Part shown: positions 1-8,405 of the stretch, piece after piece
Layout: each line of letters begins with the position of its first letter
Numbering within the stretch: position 1 is the first letter of the stretch
Origin: Stutzerimonas kunmingensis
GTDB lineage: Bacteria > Pseudomonadota > Gammaproteobacteria > Pseudomonadales > Pseudomonadaceae
NCBI RefSeq assembly: GCF_002929225.1
Contig: NZ_PISM01000018.1
Location: forward strand, 1-64,000
Direction: 5' to 3'
Length of the DNA stretch: 64,000 nt
Notes under the pieces: generated by a model
The model's input: the letters and a program-made list of their open reading frames with translations, nothing else
The model's database searches: none
Told to the model about the DNA's origin: nothing
Position numbers and translations under genes: made by a program

Positions 1-293
1 CACCAATCTGCAAGGGCCTATCCTACGAAAAGAATGATTGGAAGATTACAATTTTGTCATCCTCGGATTGACGCCGTATCATCTATCATTAGCGAGCAAC
101 GTCGTTTAACGTTTGAGAGGGATCGGCCAGTTATCGGCAAGTTTCAGACGATAATGCACGAACTCGCTTGAGAGTGGTCCCATTTCTGTCAGTGTGGTTT
201 GGAAGGCCAGATGGTATTGGTGCTAGTATTATCTATTACTTTTTTTGGGCTCCCTATCCTTGACTTATGTTATTTAAGGACGGTTAAAAACCA

Positions 294-1214
294 ATGGCTC
301 ACGAACATAACCATAACACCGAAGCCATAGGCGATAAGCGTTTAATCGCTGCCATTGGCGTTAATACTGTGCTAACTCTGGCACAAGTTGTTGGAGGAAT
401 ACTTTCTGGCAGTTTATCGCTCATAGCTGACGCGCTACATAACTTGAGCGATGCCGCATCACTGGTTATTGCGCTCATCGCACGTAAAATCGGTCGCAAA
501 CCGCCAGATGCTTTTAAAACCTTCGGCTACCGACGCAGTGAAACCATAGCGGCTTTGATTAACTTGGTCACGCTGATTATCGTTGGTCTCTACCTCATCT
601 ACGAAGCTATAGGTCGGTTTTTTGCCCCACAGCCCATTGAAGGATGGACAGTGGTCGTGGTGGCGGGAATAGCCTTGATTGTAGATGTCGTCACGGCCTT
701 GCTCACCTACACAATGTCTAAGAATAGCATGAATATAAAGGCGGCATTCCTGCACAATGTGTCGGATGCGCTGGCCTCCGTCGGGGTTATTATTGCCGGA
801 ACATTGATTCTTCTGTATGGCTGGTACTGGACGGATACTGTCCTGACACTGATGATTGCTGGGTACGTGCTCTGGCAGGGCTTTAGCATGCTGCCTAAAA
901 CCATTCACTTGTTAATGGAGGGCGCACCAGAAGGAGTTTCCATCACTGATATAATCAATGTCATGGAGCAAGTGGACGACGTTGTGAGTGTTCACCACGT
1001 ACATGTCTGGGAAATTGCCGAACATTCAACTGCATTGGAAGCTCACGTTGTCATCAAGAAGGCTAGCCTGCCCGAAATTGAACGAGTAAAGACTGATTTA
1101 AAACGAGTACTTCATGAGCAATTCAAAGTCAGCCACTCGACACTTGAAATGGAACTAGACGGCAGTGTTTGTATCGACACCAGGCAGGCCGACAGTCATC
1201 GCAGCGAAGCATAA
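294..1214 (+). CDS. CDF-family divalent cation exporter (CzcD/ZitB-like)
   Basis: Inner-membrane antiporter that moves Zn2+ or similar divalent metals out of the cytoplasm. The 306-residue product has a His-rich start (HEHNHN), six hydrophobic segments and both family metal-site motifs: HNLSD in the second TM helix (about residue 49) and HNVSD in the fifth (about residue 154). The C-terminal cytoplasmic domain (about 210-295, with HHVHVWEIAEHSTALEAHVV) is the usual regulatory metal-binding fold. Length is normal for the family. The start is an ATG with AAGGA about 13 bases upstream, slightly long spacing. It stands alone, followed by an IS5-type transposase. Whether the metal is Zn, Cd or Co cannot be read from the sequence. 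Confidence 0.9.
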   Translation: MAHEHNHNTEAIGDKRLIAAIGVNTVLTLAQVVGGILSGSLSLIADALHNLSDAASLVIALIARKIGRKPPDAFKTFGYRRSETIAALINLVTLIIVGLYLIYEAIGRFFAPQPIEGWTVVVVAGIALIVDVVTALLTYTMSKNSMNIKAAFLHNVSDALASVGVIIAGTLILLYGWYWTDTVLTLMIAGYVLWQGFSMLPKTIHLLMEGAPEGVSITDIINVMEQVDDVVSVHHVHVWEIAEHSTALEAHVVIKKASLPEIERVKTDLKRVLHEQFKVSHSTLEMELDGSVCIDTRQADSHRSEA

Positions 1215-1386
1215 GCCTGCTTTGCGCTCAACGCTGTTGCTAGACAGTTAGCTCGATATCAACCGGAGTGAACTTGTGACATCACTCGTTGCCGCTATGT
1301 CATCGACCAGAGACATGCTAGGGACAGTCTGAAAAAGACTTTCTGATTTTGGCAAAATAGCCGAACGCCACCCACCGAGTTTTCTG

Positions 1387-2274
1387 ATGAAGCAGATGAC
1401 CTTCGCCGATGCCGAGTACGCCGGCAAGCGCAAGCAGACCCGCAAAGAGCTGTTCCTGATCGAGATGGATCGGGTGGTGCCGTGGAAGGGGTTGATTGCC
1501 CTGATCGAGCCGCATTACCCCAAGGGTGAAGGTGGCCGTCCGGCGTACCCGTTGATGGCAATGCTGCGGGTTCATCTAATGCAAAACTGGTTCGGTTATA
1601 GCGATCCAGCGATGGAGGAGGCACTGTACGAGACCACCATCCTGCGGCAGTTCGCGGGGCTGAGCCTGGAGCGTATCCCCGACGAAACCACCATCCTCAA
1701 CTTCCGTCGCCTGCTGGAGAAACACGAACTGGCTGCTGGCATCCTGGCCGTGATCAATGGCTACCTGGGTGACCGTGGCCTGTCGCTGCGCCAAGGCACC
1801 ATCGTCGATGCCACGCTGATCAATGCGCCGAGTTCGACCAAGAACAAAGACGGCAAGCGCGACCCAGAGATGCACCAGACCAAGAAGGGCAACCAGTATT
1901 ACTTTGGCATGAAGGCCCACATCGGCGTCGATGACGAATCGGGCCTGGTACATAGCGTGGTAGGTACGGCGGCTAACGTGGCGGACGTCACCCAGGTCGA
2001 CAAGTTGCTGCATGGCGAGGAAAACGTGGTCTGCGCCGATGCGGGTTATACCGGCGTCGAGAAGCGTGCCGAGCATGATGGCCGCGAAGTGATTTGGCAG
2101 GTGGCAGCACGGCGCAGCACTTACAAAAAGCTGGGCAAGAGCAGCGCGCTGTACAAAGCCAGACGCAAGATCGAGAAAGCCAAGGCTCAGGTACGGGCCA
2201 AGGTTGAGCACCCGTTTCGGGTGATCAAGCGGCAGTTGGGGTTTGGGGAGCAATGGAACCAAAAACCAACGTAA
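1387..2274 (+). pseudogene. IS5-family transposase, 3' end cut off
   Basis: DDE transposase of the IS5 type. Recognisable landmarks are TFADAEYAGKRKQTRKELFL at the start, IVDATLINAPSSTKNKDGKRDPEMHQTKKG in the catalytic core, ADAGYTGVEKR, and the VEHPFRVIKRQLGFG segment near the C-terminus. IS5 proteins normally continue for about 30 more residues after RQFGF. Here similarity stops at base 2244 and the frame runs into foreign DNA, giving EQWNQKPT before a stop. The break coincides with a Tn3-like terminal repeat starting at 2245, so the element was probably interrupted by transposition. The left end of the IS probably lies near 1309-1330. No right end was found in the window. Confidence 0.9.
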
Positions 2275-2275
2275 G
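2245..2275 (+). repeat. Probable Tn3-type terminal inverted repeat (left end of mer transposon)
   Basis: The segment begins GGGGAGCAATGGAACC, continues through an A-run and ACGTAAG, and follows the same plan as the Tn3 terminal repeat (GGGG, then TGGAAC, then AAAA, then ACGTTAAG). It starts exactly where IS5 transposase similarity ends, which supports a transposon boundary. I could not find a convincing inverted partner before the tyrosine recombinase gene or in the gap after it, so the right end is not placed. Confidence 0.5.
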
Positions 2276-2328
2276 CTCTGAATCCCACCGTAAAGGGGCT
2301 TTCCGATCTCCAGCTCACCCGCCAGGCA

Positions 2329-2727
2329 TTACTCTCTGATCAGTGCCTCGATGATCGGGCAGATCGTTCCGCCGTCTCCCGCATCACATTGCTGCACCAG
2401 TTCGCCTAACAGTTGCTGCATGACGACCAAGTCGGCCATCTTCTGCTCGATCAACGCGAGCTTGCGTGCAGCCCGTGCTCGCGTTTCGGCACAGGCGCAC
2501 GACTCATCCAGCGTCAGCAGTCCACCGACTTCCGAGAGCGTGAAACCCAGCGCCTGAGCCCGCTTGATGAAACGCAGTCGCTTCACCATGTCCACCGGAT
2601 AGCGCCGATGGCCACCCAAGGGTTTGGCTGGTTCATCCAGCAGCCCGCGTCGCTGGTAGTAGCGGATCGTCTCGACGTTCACCCCGGCGGCGTCTGCCAG
2701 CTTGCCAATGGTCAGCTCTGTGGCCAT
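2329..2727 (-). CDS. merR: MerR mercury-responsive regulator
   Basis: Hg(II)-sensing repressor/activator of the divergent mer genes. The 132-residue protein has the N-terminal MerR helix-turn-helix (TIGKLADAAGVNVETIRYYQRRGLL), a coiled-coil dimer helix, and cysteines at the three metal-binding positions: one in DESCACAE, and a pair spaced as C-x8-C in QQCDAGDGGTICPII. An ATG at 2727 is preferred; a GTG one codon earlier is also in frame. It is transcribed away from merT, and its operator lies in the 75-base gap between them. An intact sensor suggests the promoter is still regulated, although no mercuric reductase is encoded nearby. Confidence 0.92.
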   Translation of the reverse strand: MATELTIGKLADAAGVNVETIRYYQRRGLLDEPAKPLGGHRRYPVDMVKRLRFIKRAQALGFTLSEVGGLLTLDESCACAETRARAARKLALIEQKMADLVVMQQLLGELVQQCDAGDGGTICPIIEALIRE

Positions 2728-2737
2728 CACTTTCTCC

Positions 2738-2769
2738 TTGATTCCGTACTTTGGTACGGAGTTTAGAAT
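2738..2769 (+). promoter_or_regulatory. mer operator-promoter
   Basis: A perfect 7-4-7 palindrome, TCCGTAC-TTTG-GTACGGA (2743-2760), sits between a plausible -35 TTGATT (2738-2743) and -10 TAGAAT (2764-2769). The spacer of about 20 bases is longer than usual. This is the hallmark of MerR-type promoters, where metal-loaded MerR underwinds the DNA to bring the boxes into register. The divergent merR start is just upstream. Confidence 0.85.
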
Positions 2770-2801
2770 AGCACCTAGGCAATCAGGCTCAGGAGATGGG
2801 A

Positions 2802-3152
2802 ATGGGGATGCAACTCACCGGGAAAGGCTCGCTGGTCGCGAGTTCGCTGACCGCCATCGGTGCGTCGGTGTGCTGTGTCGGGCCACTGGTGCTGTTGGCA
2901 CTCGGTGTCGGCGGTACGTGGGTGGGCGCTCTGACCATGATGGAGCCACTACGCCCCCTCTTCATCGGGTTGACTCTACTGTTCCTGGGATTGGCATTCC
3001 GCAAGCTCTACCTGGTGCCACAGGTTTGTACGCCAGGTACACCCTGCGCCGATCCGCGCACGCTCGTGCGACAGCGACTCGTGTTCTGGATCGTCAGCGT
3101 GCTGCTGCTCGGCCTATTGGCCGTGCCGTGGCTCGCCCCGCTGTTCTACTGA
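2802..3152 (+). CDS. merT: MerT mercuric ion transporter
   Basis: Inner-membrane protein that takes Hg(II) from MerP and carries it into the cytoplasm. Three hydrophobic segments are visible. A vicinal Cys-Cys pair lies in the first (SVCCVGPLVLLALGVGG), and a second Cys pair lies in the loop between helices 2 and 3 (CTPGTPC). The start at 2802 gives 116 residues, the usual MerT size, and places AGGAG six bases upstream; an ATG at 2796 would abut the ribosome site directly. It is followed 12 bases later by merP in the standard order. Confidence 0.93.
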   Translation: MGMQLTGKGSLVASSLTAIGASVCCVGPLVLLALGVGGTWVGALTMMEPLRPLFIGLTLLFLGLAFRKLYLVPQVCTPGTPCADPRTLVRQRLVFWIVSVLLLGLLAVPWLAPLFY

Positions 3153-3164
3153 AGGAGATTAACC

Positions 3165-3440
3165 ATGCGCAAACTGCTGATCGCCGTGCTTTTCGCCTTG
3201 CCCTTCGTGGCGCTGGCGGCTCCCCCGAAAACCGTCACGCTCGACGTGCAGAACATGACGTGCGGACTCTGTCCGATCACGGTCAAGAAGTCGCTGGAGA
3301 AGGTGTCCGGCGTGAGTGACGTCCAGGTCAATTTCGACCAGAAGACGGCGACCGTCACCTACGATCCCGATAAGGCCCAGCCCGAGGCACTGACTGAGGC
3401 GACCGCGAACGCGGGATACCCCTCCACAGTGCAGAAGTGA
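3165..3440 (+). CDS. merP: MerP periplasmic mercury-binding protein
   Basis: A 91-residue exported Hg(II) carrier that hands the metal to MerT. It has an N-terminal signal peptide (LLIAVLFALPFVALA followed by a cleavage-like A-A-P) and an HMA domain with the binding motif MTCGLCPITVKKSLEKVSGV. Size and motif match MerP. A good ribosome site (AAGGAG) precedes the ATG. It is co-transcribed with merT and the following GDCC gene. Confidence 0.95.
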   Translation: MRKLLIAVLFALPFVALAAPPKTVTLDVQNMTCGLCPITVKKSLEKVSGVSDVQVNFDQKTATVTYDPDKAQPEALTEATANAGYPSTVQK

Positions 3441-3447
3441 GGTCACG

Positions 3448-3660
3448 ATGAGCGCCATTGTCCTTGAGTCCGTGCTGACTTGCCCGCGCTGCGGCTTCGC
3501 CAAGCCGGAAACCATGCCCACGGACGCCTGCCAGTTCTATTACGAGTGCAGCAACTGCAAGGCGCTGCTGCGCCCCAACCCAGGGGATTGCTGCGTTTTC
3601 TGTTCGTTCGGCTCGGTGAAGTGCCCGCCGATCCAGCAGCAGCTTGGGTGTTGCTCATAG
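3448..3660 (+). CDS. GDCCVxC-motif small cysteine protein
   Basis: A 70-residue cysteine-rich protein with two CxxC-like pairs (CPRC, CSNC) and the diagnostic block GDCCVFCSFGSVKCPPIQ. It belongs to the family annotated as GDCCVxC-domain (seleno)protein, which is repeatedly found in mer and other metal cassettes. The Cys-Cys pair is in the position sometimes occupied by selenocysteine, but here both are ordinary TGC codons. Its reaction is unknown; soft-metal binding or transfer is an inference from cysteine content and position after merP. It ends 12 bases before the convergent transposase gene. Confidence 0.8.
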   Translation: MSAIVLESVLTCPRCGFAKPETMPTDACQFYYECSNCKALLRPNPGDCCVFCSFGSVKCPPIQQQLGCCS

Positions 3661-3672
3661 CGTTTAGGGGGA

Positions 3673-6666
3673 TCACAGGTCGTCGTCTGGATTACGCAGT
3701 GGCCGCAGCTCGCCGCGCGCAACTTCTTCCGGTACCGCAAAGGAATACCGCCCGAGCATGTTGATGTGCTCGTAGATCAGCGGCGATAGCCGGGCCAAAT
3801 CCTCTTCCAGCACTGGATAGCCGTGCTGCTTGAGCCGTTCCACGGCCGCCGTCATGTAGAGGGTGTTCCACAGCACGATGATGTTCACCACCAGGCCCAG
3901 AGCACCGAGCTGGTCTTCCTGGCCTTCGCGGTAGCGCTGGCGGAGCTCGCCGCGTTTGCCGTGGAACACGGCGCGGGCCAGGCTGTGCCGGCCTTCGCCT
4001 CGGTTCAACTGGGTCAGGGTGGCGCGGCGCTTGGACTCGTCGTCGATATAGGTCAACGTGTGCAGAGTCTTTTCGATCCGCCCGAATTCGGCCAGCGCCT
4101 GGGCCAGCCGGGTGGGTCTATCTCCCGTTTGCAGCGTGCGCATGATGCCAGTCGCCGGCACCCGGCCGAGTTTGAGCGAGCCGGCCAGGCGCAGCAGGTC
4201 GTCCCAGTGCTCGGCGATCAGGTCGAGTTTGACCGACTGGCGGGCCAGCCCGTTGAGCTTGCCGTAGTCCGCGTCCGGGCGCGTGCGCCAGAAGCGGGTA
4301 CCGCCGACATCGGCCAGCCGCGGACTGAAGTGGTAGCCAAGTAGGCGGAAGAGCCCGAACACCACATCGCTGTAGGCCCCGGTGTCGGTCATGATTTGCG
4401 TCGGCTGCAACTCGGTCTGCTGTTCCAGCACGACCGCCAGCAACACCAGGCTGTCGCGCAGCGTGCCGGGCACGGTGATGGCGTTGAGGCCGGAGAATTG
4501 GTCGGAAATCAGGTTGTACCAGGTGACACCCCGGCCGGTGCCGAAATACTTCGGATTGGGGCCGGCATGCACGGTGCGCACCGGTACGACGAAGCGCATG
4601 CCATCGGCGGAGGCGACCTCGCCGCCACCCCAGACTTGGGCCAGTTCCAGTTGGCTTTGCGCTCCGACCAGGATGGCGTTAGCCGCTGACAGGGTGTCGT
4701 CGCGGATATAATTCTGGCTGACCCAGGACAGCCGGTCACGGCGCAGCGCCGGGTTGTCGGTGCGGATCAAGGGCTCCAGGCCGGTGTTGCAGGCCCCGCC
4801 CAACAGCACCGCGCAGAGGCTGGTGACCAGGTTGTCGGCGCGTGCATTGCGTTCGGAGACATGGGTGAAGGCCTCGGAAAAGCCAGTGCGGGCGGCGATT
4901 TCCAAGAGGATTTCCGGCAGATCGACACGCGGCATCAGGTCAGACACGGCCGCCCGCAGTTGCAGCAACGAGCAGGGCTCGTCCAGCTTGTCCAGCGCCC
5001 CGAGCGACAGTTCGGTCTTGCCCTCGGTGTTCTCGCTCAGTTGAATCGCCGGGTTGTCGGGCAGGCGCGCGGCTACTGCCAGCCAGGTTGCATCCAGCTC
5101 GACGGACAAGGCGTCCAGGGTGGTTTTGGCGTCGATGGTCAGGCCCAGTGACCGGCAGATGATCGGTCGCGCCGCCAGCCATTCGGCACCGTCGAGCAGG
5201 CCAAGGCGCGGGTCGGCATAGCGCCAACTGGGCGAGACGAAGACATCGCGGCGGCGCAGGGCCGTGCGCAGCGCATCGAGCGTGCAGAACACATAGGCAC
5301 CCATGTCGAGGGAGCCATCTTCGCGGGTGATGTGCTTCTGCCAAGCCTTGGCCACGATCTCCTGCGGCGCGTCATCCTCTGGCTTCCGGCGCGGCAGGTT
5401 CAGTTGCAGCCACTCCAGACTAGCCGCCACGCCCTTGCCGGCCGGGCTGAAGCCGAAGCGGATGTGCTTGAGCAGGTCGGGCAGGAAGCGGCGCACGCTG
5501 CGGTAGCGCGCTTCCAATGCAAGAAAATAGACGTCATCTACCGGGCGGATCAGCGCGTTGACCTCTTCCAGGGCCTTTTCCAGGGTGGTCCTCGGCAGGT
5601 CGTTGAACAGCCGGGCGCGCACGTTGTCATCGCTGATCGAGCTGTCCAGCACGACCTTGCACGCGGCGGCGAGCGTCGCGGCCGACCGATCCAGGTCTTT
5701 CAGGCTGCGCATGCGGGCTTTCTTGTCGGCCTTCTCCGCGTTGCTGAACAGGTCGCGCAGCAAGGCCTCCAGGACTTCCAGTGCGTCGTCGTGCGCAGTC
5801 GCCTCCAGGCAGAGTGCGAAGGCCACCAGTGTCGCCATCCGCCGCGACGCCGGCAGCCGATTAATCGCGGTGACCTTGGCCGTGTTGGCGAAGCGGGCCA
5901 GGGCGGCGATACGGCTGGGAGGGATGTGCGCCGCCGCCGGCAAGGTGATGCCGATGCCGCGCACGTCATCGAGCCGGCGCAGTGCCCGAATCAACGCGGG
6001 GCCACTGACCATGACCGGGCCGGAGCGCAATTGATCCAGCCGGGAGCTGCGGTTGCCTTCGGCCACCGTCAGCAAGTCTTGCAGTTGCAATCGCTGTTCC
6101 TCAGTCACGCTGCGGCCCAGCGTAAACCAGAGGCGTTCTTCGACCCGACTGCGCAACTGGGCGATAAAGCGCTCTAGTTGAGACACACCAGGCAGGAGGA
6201 CTTTCTGTGTGAACAGCCACGAGGTGGCTCGCTCAAACAGCACTCCCGGCCGGTCGGTGCCCGTCCAGCAGAGGGCATACAGCCAGCGGCTCAAGCGAAA
6301 GCCGATGCCCGGATCGGTGAAATGACGATAGCCAAAGCGGTTCTGAATATCGGTGGCATGTATCCAGCGGCGATGATCGCTATAGCGCTGGAGGCAGTCG
6401 GGGTCTGGAATCGCCAGTTGTCGGCAAAGCACCTGCAGGACTTCCACCGGCACGGCGGCGGGCTTGTCCGGCAGAACGCCAACGAAGCGGACGGTGGTCA
6501 GCAGAACGGCATAACCCAGACGGTTATGGTTACCCCGCAGCACCTGGATGGCTTCACGGTCTTCATCGCTCAGGTGGAAGTAACGTTCCAGCTCTTCACG
6601 GCTGGGCGAATCAACATAGCGGCCAAAACCGTCGCGTTGCTCTTGAGTCAGAAAACCGACCGGCAT
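3673..6666 (-). CDS. tnpA: Tn3-family transposase TnpA
   Basis: A large 997-residue cointegrate transposase. The N-terminal part (about 1-170) matches the DUF4158-type DNA-binding region of Tn3 enzymes. The C-terminal half carries the Tn3 catalytic domain with DDE positions around ADGMRF (about 687), TDTGAYSD (about 758) and the Glu-containing RYREGQEDQ region (about 913), followed by LGLVVNIIVLWNTLYM, typical of the family. It is full length with no frameshift. The gene starts three bases after the stop of the PIN toxin gene, so the two are probably co-transcribed. Its 3' end converges on the mer cassette. Confidence 0.95.
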   Translation of the reverse strand: MPVGFLTQEQRDGFGRYVDSPSREELERYFHLSDEDREAIQVLRGNHNRLGYAVLLTTVRFVGVLPDKPAAVPVEVLQVLCRQLAIPDPDCLQRYSDHRRWIHATDIQNRFGYRHFTDPGIGFRLSRWLYALCWTGTDRPGVLFERATSWLFTQKVLLPGVSQLERFIAQLRSRVEERLWFTLGRSVTEEQRLQLQDLLTVAEGNRSSRLDQLRSGPVMVSGPALIRALRRLDDVRGIGITLPAAAHIPPSRIAALARFANTAKVTAINRLPASRRMATLVAFALCLEATAHDDALEVLEALLRDLFSNAEKADKKARMRSLKDLDRSAATLAAACKVVLDSSISDDNVRARLFNDLPRTTLEKALEEVNALIRPVDDVYFLALEARYRSVRRFLPDLLKHIRFGFSPAGKGVAASLEWLQLNLPRRKPEDDAPQEIVAKAWQKHITREDGSLDMGAYVFCTLDALRTALRRRDVFVSPSWRYADPRLGLLDGAEWLAARPIICRSLGLTIDAKTTLDALSVELDATWLAVAARLPDNPAIQLSENTEGKTELSLGALDKLDEPCSLLQLRAAVSDLMPRVDLPEILLEIAARTGFSEAFTHVSERNARADNLVTSLCAVLLGGACNTGLEPLIRTDNPALRRDRLSWVSQNYIRDDTLSAANAILVGAQSQLELAQVWGGGEVASADGMRFVVPVRTVHAGPNPKYFGTGRGVTWYNLISDQFSGLNAITVPGTLRDSLVLLAVVLEQQTELQPTQIMTDTGAYSDVVFGLFRLLGYHFSPRLADVGGTRFWRTRPDADYGKLNGLARQSVKLDLIAEHWDDLLRLAGSLKLGRVPATGIMRTLQTGDRPTRLAQALAEFGRIEKTLHTLTYIDDESKRRATLTQLNRGEGRHSLARAVFHGKRGELRQRYREGQEDQLGALGLVVNIIVLWNTLYMTAAVERLKQHGYPVLEEDLARLSPLIYEHINMLGRYSFAVPEEVARGELRPLRNPDDDL

Positions 6667-6669
6667 TGA

Positions 6670-7080
6670 TCACAGCACCTCGACGCAGAACACGGCGGGC
6701 GTGACGATCCGCGTGTGTTCGATGTGCCCGCGTTGCAGCAGGCCGGCGCGGCGATCACCGGTTACCAGGTAGTCCGCATCGCCCGCCAAGGCCATGGCCA
6801 GCAAAAACGAGTCATCCGGATCATCGGCTTCGACCTCGATGGTCAGGCGCTCCAGTACCACAGCCCGTTGCAGGTTATTGATCATGGCGCCCACCTTGGC
6901 GGGCTGTAGGATGGCCTGAAGCTTGGGATAGCGGCTGGCTCGACGAATTTCATCGAGTTGCATCCGCGAGGTCACCACCTCGAAACGCGCCGCCCGCCAG
7001 GCACGGTAGATCGCATCGGGCGCGCCATGTGGCGAGATCAGGGCGCTGAACAGGATGTTGGTATCCAACACGACCCGCAT
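6670..7080 (-). CDS. PIN-domain toxin (type II toxin-antitoxin)
   Basis: A 136-residue predicted endoribonuclease. It begins MRVVLDTNILFSALISPHGAP, with the first PIN aspartate in VLDTN, and has later acidic residues in EADDPDDSFLLAMALAGDADYLVTGDR, the typical active-site arrangement of the COG1569 type. The start codon overlaps the stop of the preceding antitoxin gene (ATGA), indicating translational coupling. The gene leads directly into tnpA. Several Tn3-family transposons carry toxin-antitoxin pairs beside tnpA; the role is probably stabilisation of the element or feedback on transposition (inference). Confidence 0.88.
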   Translation of the reverse strand: MRVVLDTNILFSALISPHGAPDAIYRAWRAARFEVVTSRMQLDEIRRASRYPKLQAILQPAKVGAMINNLQRAVVLERLTIEVEADDPDDSFLLAMALAGDADYLVTGDRRAGLLQRGHIEHTRIVTPAVFCVEVL

Positions 7081-7319
7081 CAGCGCTTACGTGCCCAGTC
7101 GAGCGCTTCGTCAACCGCGTTGGTCAATTCTGCCTCACTCAGATGGGCGTTAGCGGCCTTGGCCTGCTCAGCGCTCAGCTCCAGGATGTGTGCCCGTACC
7201 ACTTCTTCGATGAAGCGCGACAGGTCGCCCTTACGGCCGCCGCCCTGGCTGGCCAGAAACATCCGAAGCGACTGGTCGGTGTCGGCCGAGACGGCGACAT
7301 TCCAGCGAATGGTATTCAT
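7080..7319 (-). CDS. Ribbon-helix-helix antitoxin of the PIN pair
   Basis: A 79-residue protein beginning MNTIRWNVAVSADTDQSLRMFLASQGGGRKGDLSRFIEEVV, a beta strand followed by two helices as in ribbon-helix-helix repressors. The C-terminal acidic helix (AEQAKAANAHLSEAELTNAVDEALDWARKR) would wrap the toxin. It is first in an RHH-PIN-tnpA operon and would be expected to repress the promoter in the AT-richer DNA just upstream (about 7320-7360), so it may also tune transposase expression. Confidence 0.85.
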   Translation of the reverse strand: MNTIRWNVAVSADTDQSLRMFLASQGGGRKGDLSRFIEEVVRAHILELSAEQAKAANAHLSEAELTNAVDEALDWARKR

Positions 7320-7511
7320 AGCGTTCTCCGCTAATAGGTGTTTGTGTGTTTATACGCCAATCACAAAGGGCGATGCAATGGTTCGACAAAACGAACAGAT
7401 ACCTGAGCGTTGACGACGTAAAGGTGGAAACCGCTATCAAAACCAGAGCTAGATACAAACGCTCTATAGCCTAAGGAATTCATGATTGTCCGCTGAAATG
7501 ACCACATCACC

Positions 7512-8405
7512 TCAGCCGTCAGCGACCTCAGTCCTACGATCCAAGTCTCGCTGATCATTAAGAGCCACGGCGTCCGCACGCATTCGAGCAGGCACTGTAT
7601 CTCTCACCTTTGAAAAGTCAGCATCGCTTGCAGGCTTAACCTTAACCGCTTCTGCACGTCCAAATCTTTTATCGCCATAGCGGCTAATCGAATCGGTAGC
7701 CTGGTGCCCCATGACGTATGCCATTTCTATTGCGGACATGCCTGAGGCTTTCAGATTTGAGCCGAACTGGTGACGAAGTGTGTACATACTCGGCACCTTC
7801 CTCCTACCGAATAGCTCAGTAGCGACTTGGTGAAGCGCAACGCGTATTGAATCCATACTGCGCGGCTGACATTTAAAAGCAGCGAGAGCGTTTCTCAAGA
7901 TATTGCAGACGTCTCCATCAGCCTCAAGCGTTCGGCTAGCGCCGCGTAAACCGTTGTGGCTAAGCTTTGCACCGGATATATGGATGCGCCGGCCATCGAT
8001 AGAAATTCCGTTAAGCTCGCATGGTCGCGCTCCGGTAAGAGATATCACCATTAAAGCTCCCGCTTCGACAGGCATATCTCGTTCAGCCAGACACCGTAGC
8101 CACGCTTCGAAATCAGCGGTAGAAAGCTTCTGCGGACGTCGCTGCTTTTTCTTTCGCGGCAGATTTAACACAGTGACCGGATTGAGCGTACGATTGATTT
8201 CTTGGGCAGCCCAGAAATTTCCTCGATGCTTTTGATCAAACGCCAAAGCGTTACGTAGGCGCCGATAATAATCCGGGCGGTAATCAGGGGCCGCCCGTAG
8301 TAAAGCACCAATAATATTGAGCTCATCAAGCTCAACGCCCTGCATCCGAGTCGCATAAAAATTACTGGCCAAACTAATATAGGCGCTTTGAGTCTCTGCA
8401 TTCAT
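7512..8405 (-). CDS. Tyrosine recombinase / integrase
   Basis: A 297-residue site-specific recombinase. The catalytic domain starts near residue 90. Visible key residues are Arg127 (TGARPCEL), a beta-hairpin Lys near 147, Arg211 within YTLRHQF (the first position of the usual HxLR box is Tyr208 here), His234 (VMGHQ) and nucleophile Tyr243 (SRYGDKRF). The last 50 residues form an unusual charged tail. It could resolve cointegrates of the neighbouring Tn3-family element, as TnpI/TnpS-type recombinases do, or be the integrase of a separate island; the sequence does not decide. It ends 192 bases from the antitoxin start on the same strand. Confidence 0.85.
   Translation of the reverse strand: MNAETQSAYISLASNFYATRMQGVELDELNIIGALLRAAPDYRPDYYRRLRNALAFDQKHRGNFWAAQEINRTLNPVTVLNLPRKKKQRRPQKLSTADFEAWLRCLAERDMPVEAGALMVISLTGARPCELNGISIDGRRIHISGAKLSHNGLRGASRTLEADGDVCNILRNALAAFKCQPRSMDSIRVALHQVATELFGRRKVPSMYTLRHQFGSNLKASGMSAIEMAYVMGHQATDSISRYGDKRFGRAEAVKVKPASDADFSKVRDTVPARMRADAVALNDQRDLDRRTEVADG

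Noticed and set aside
3823-6669. Plus-strand frames of up to 281 codons opposite tnpA
   Set aside because: Antisense shadows of a clear full-length Tn3-family transposase; no ribosome sites or domains.
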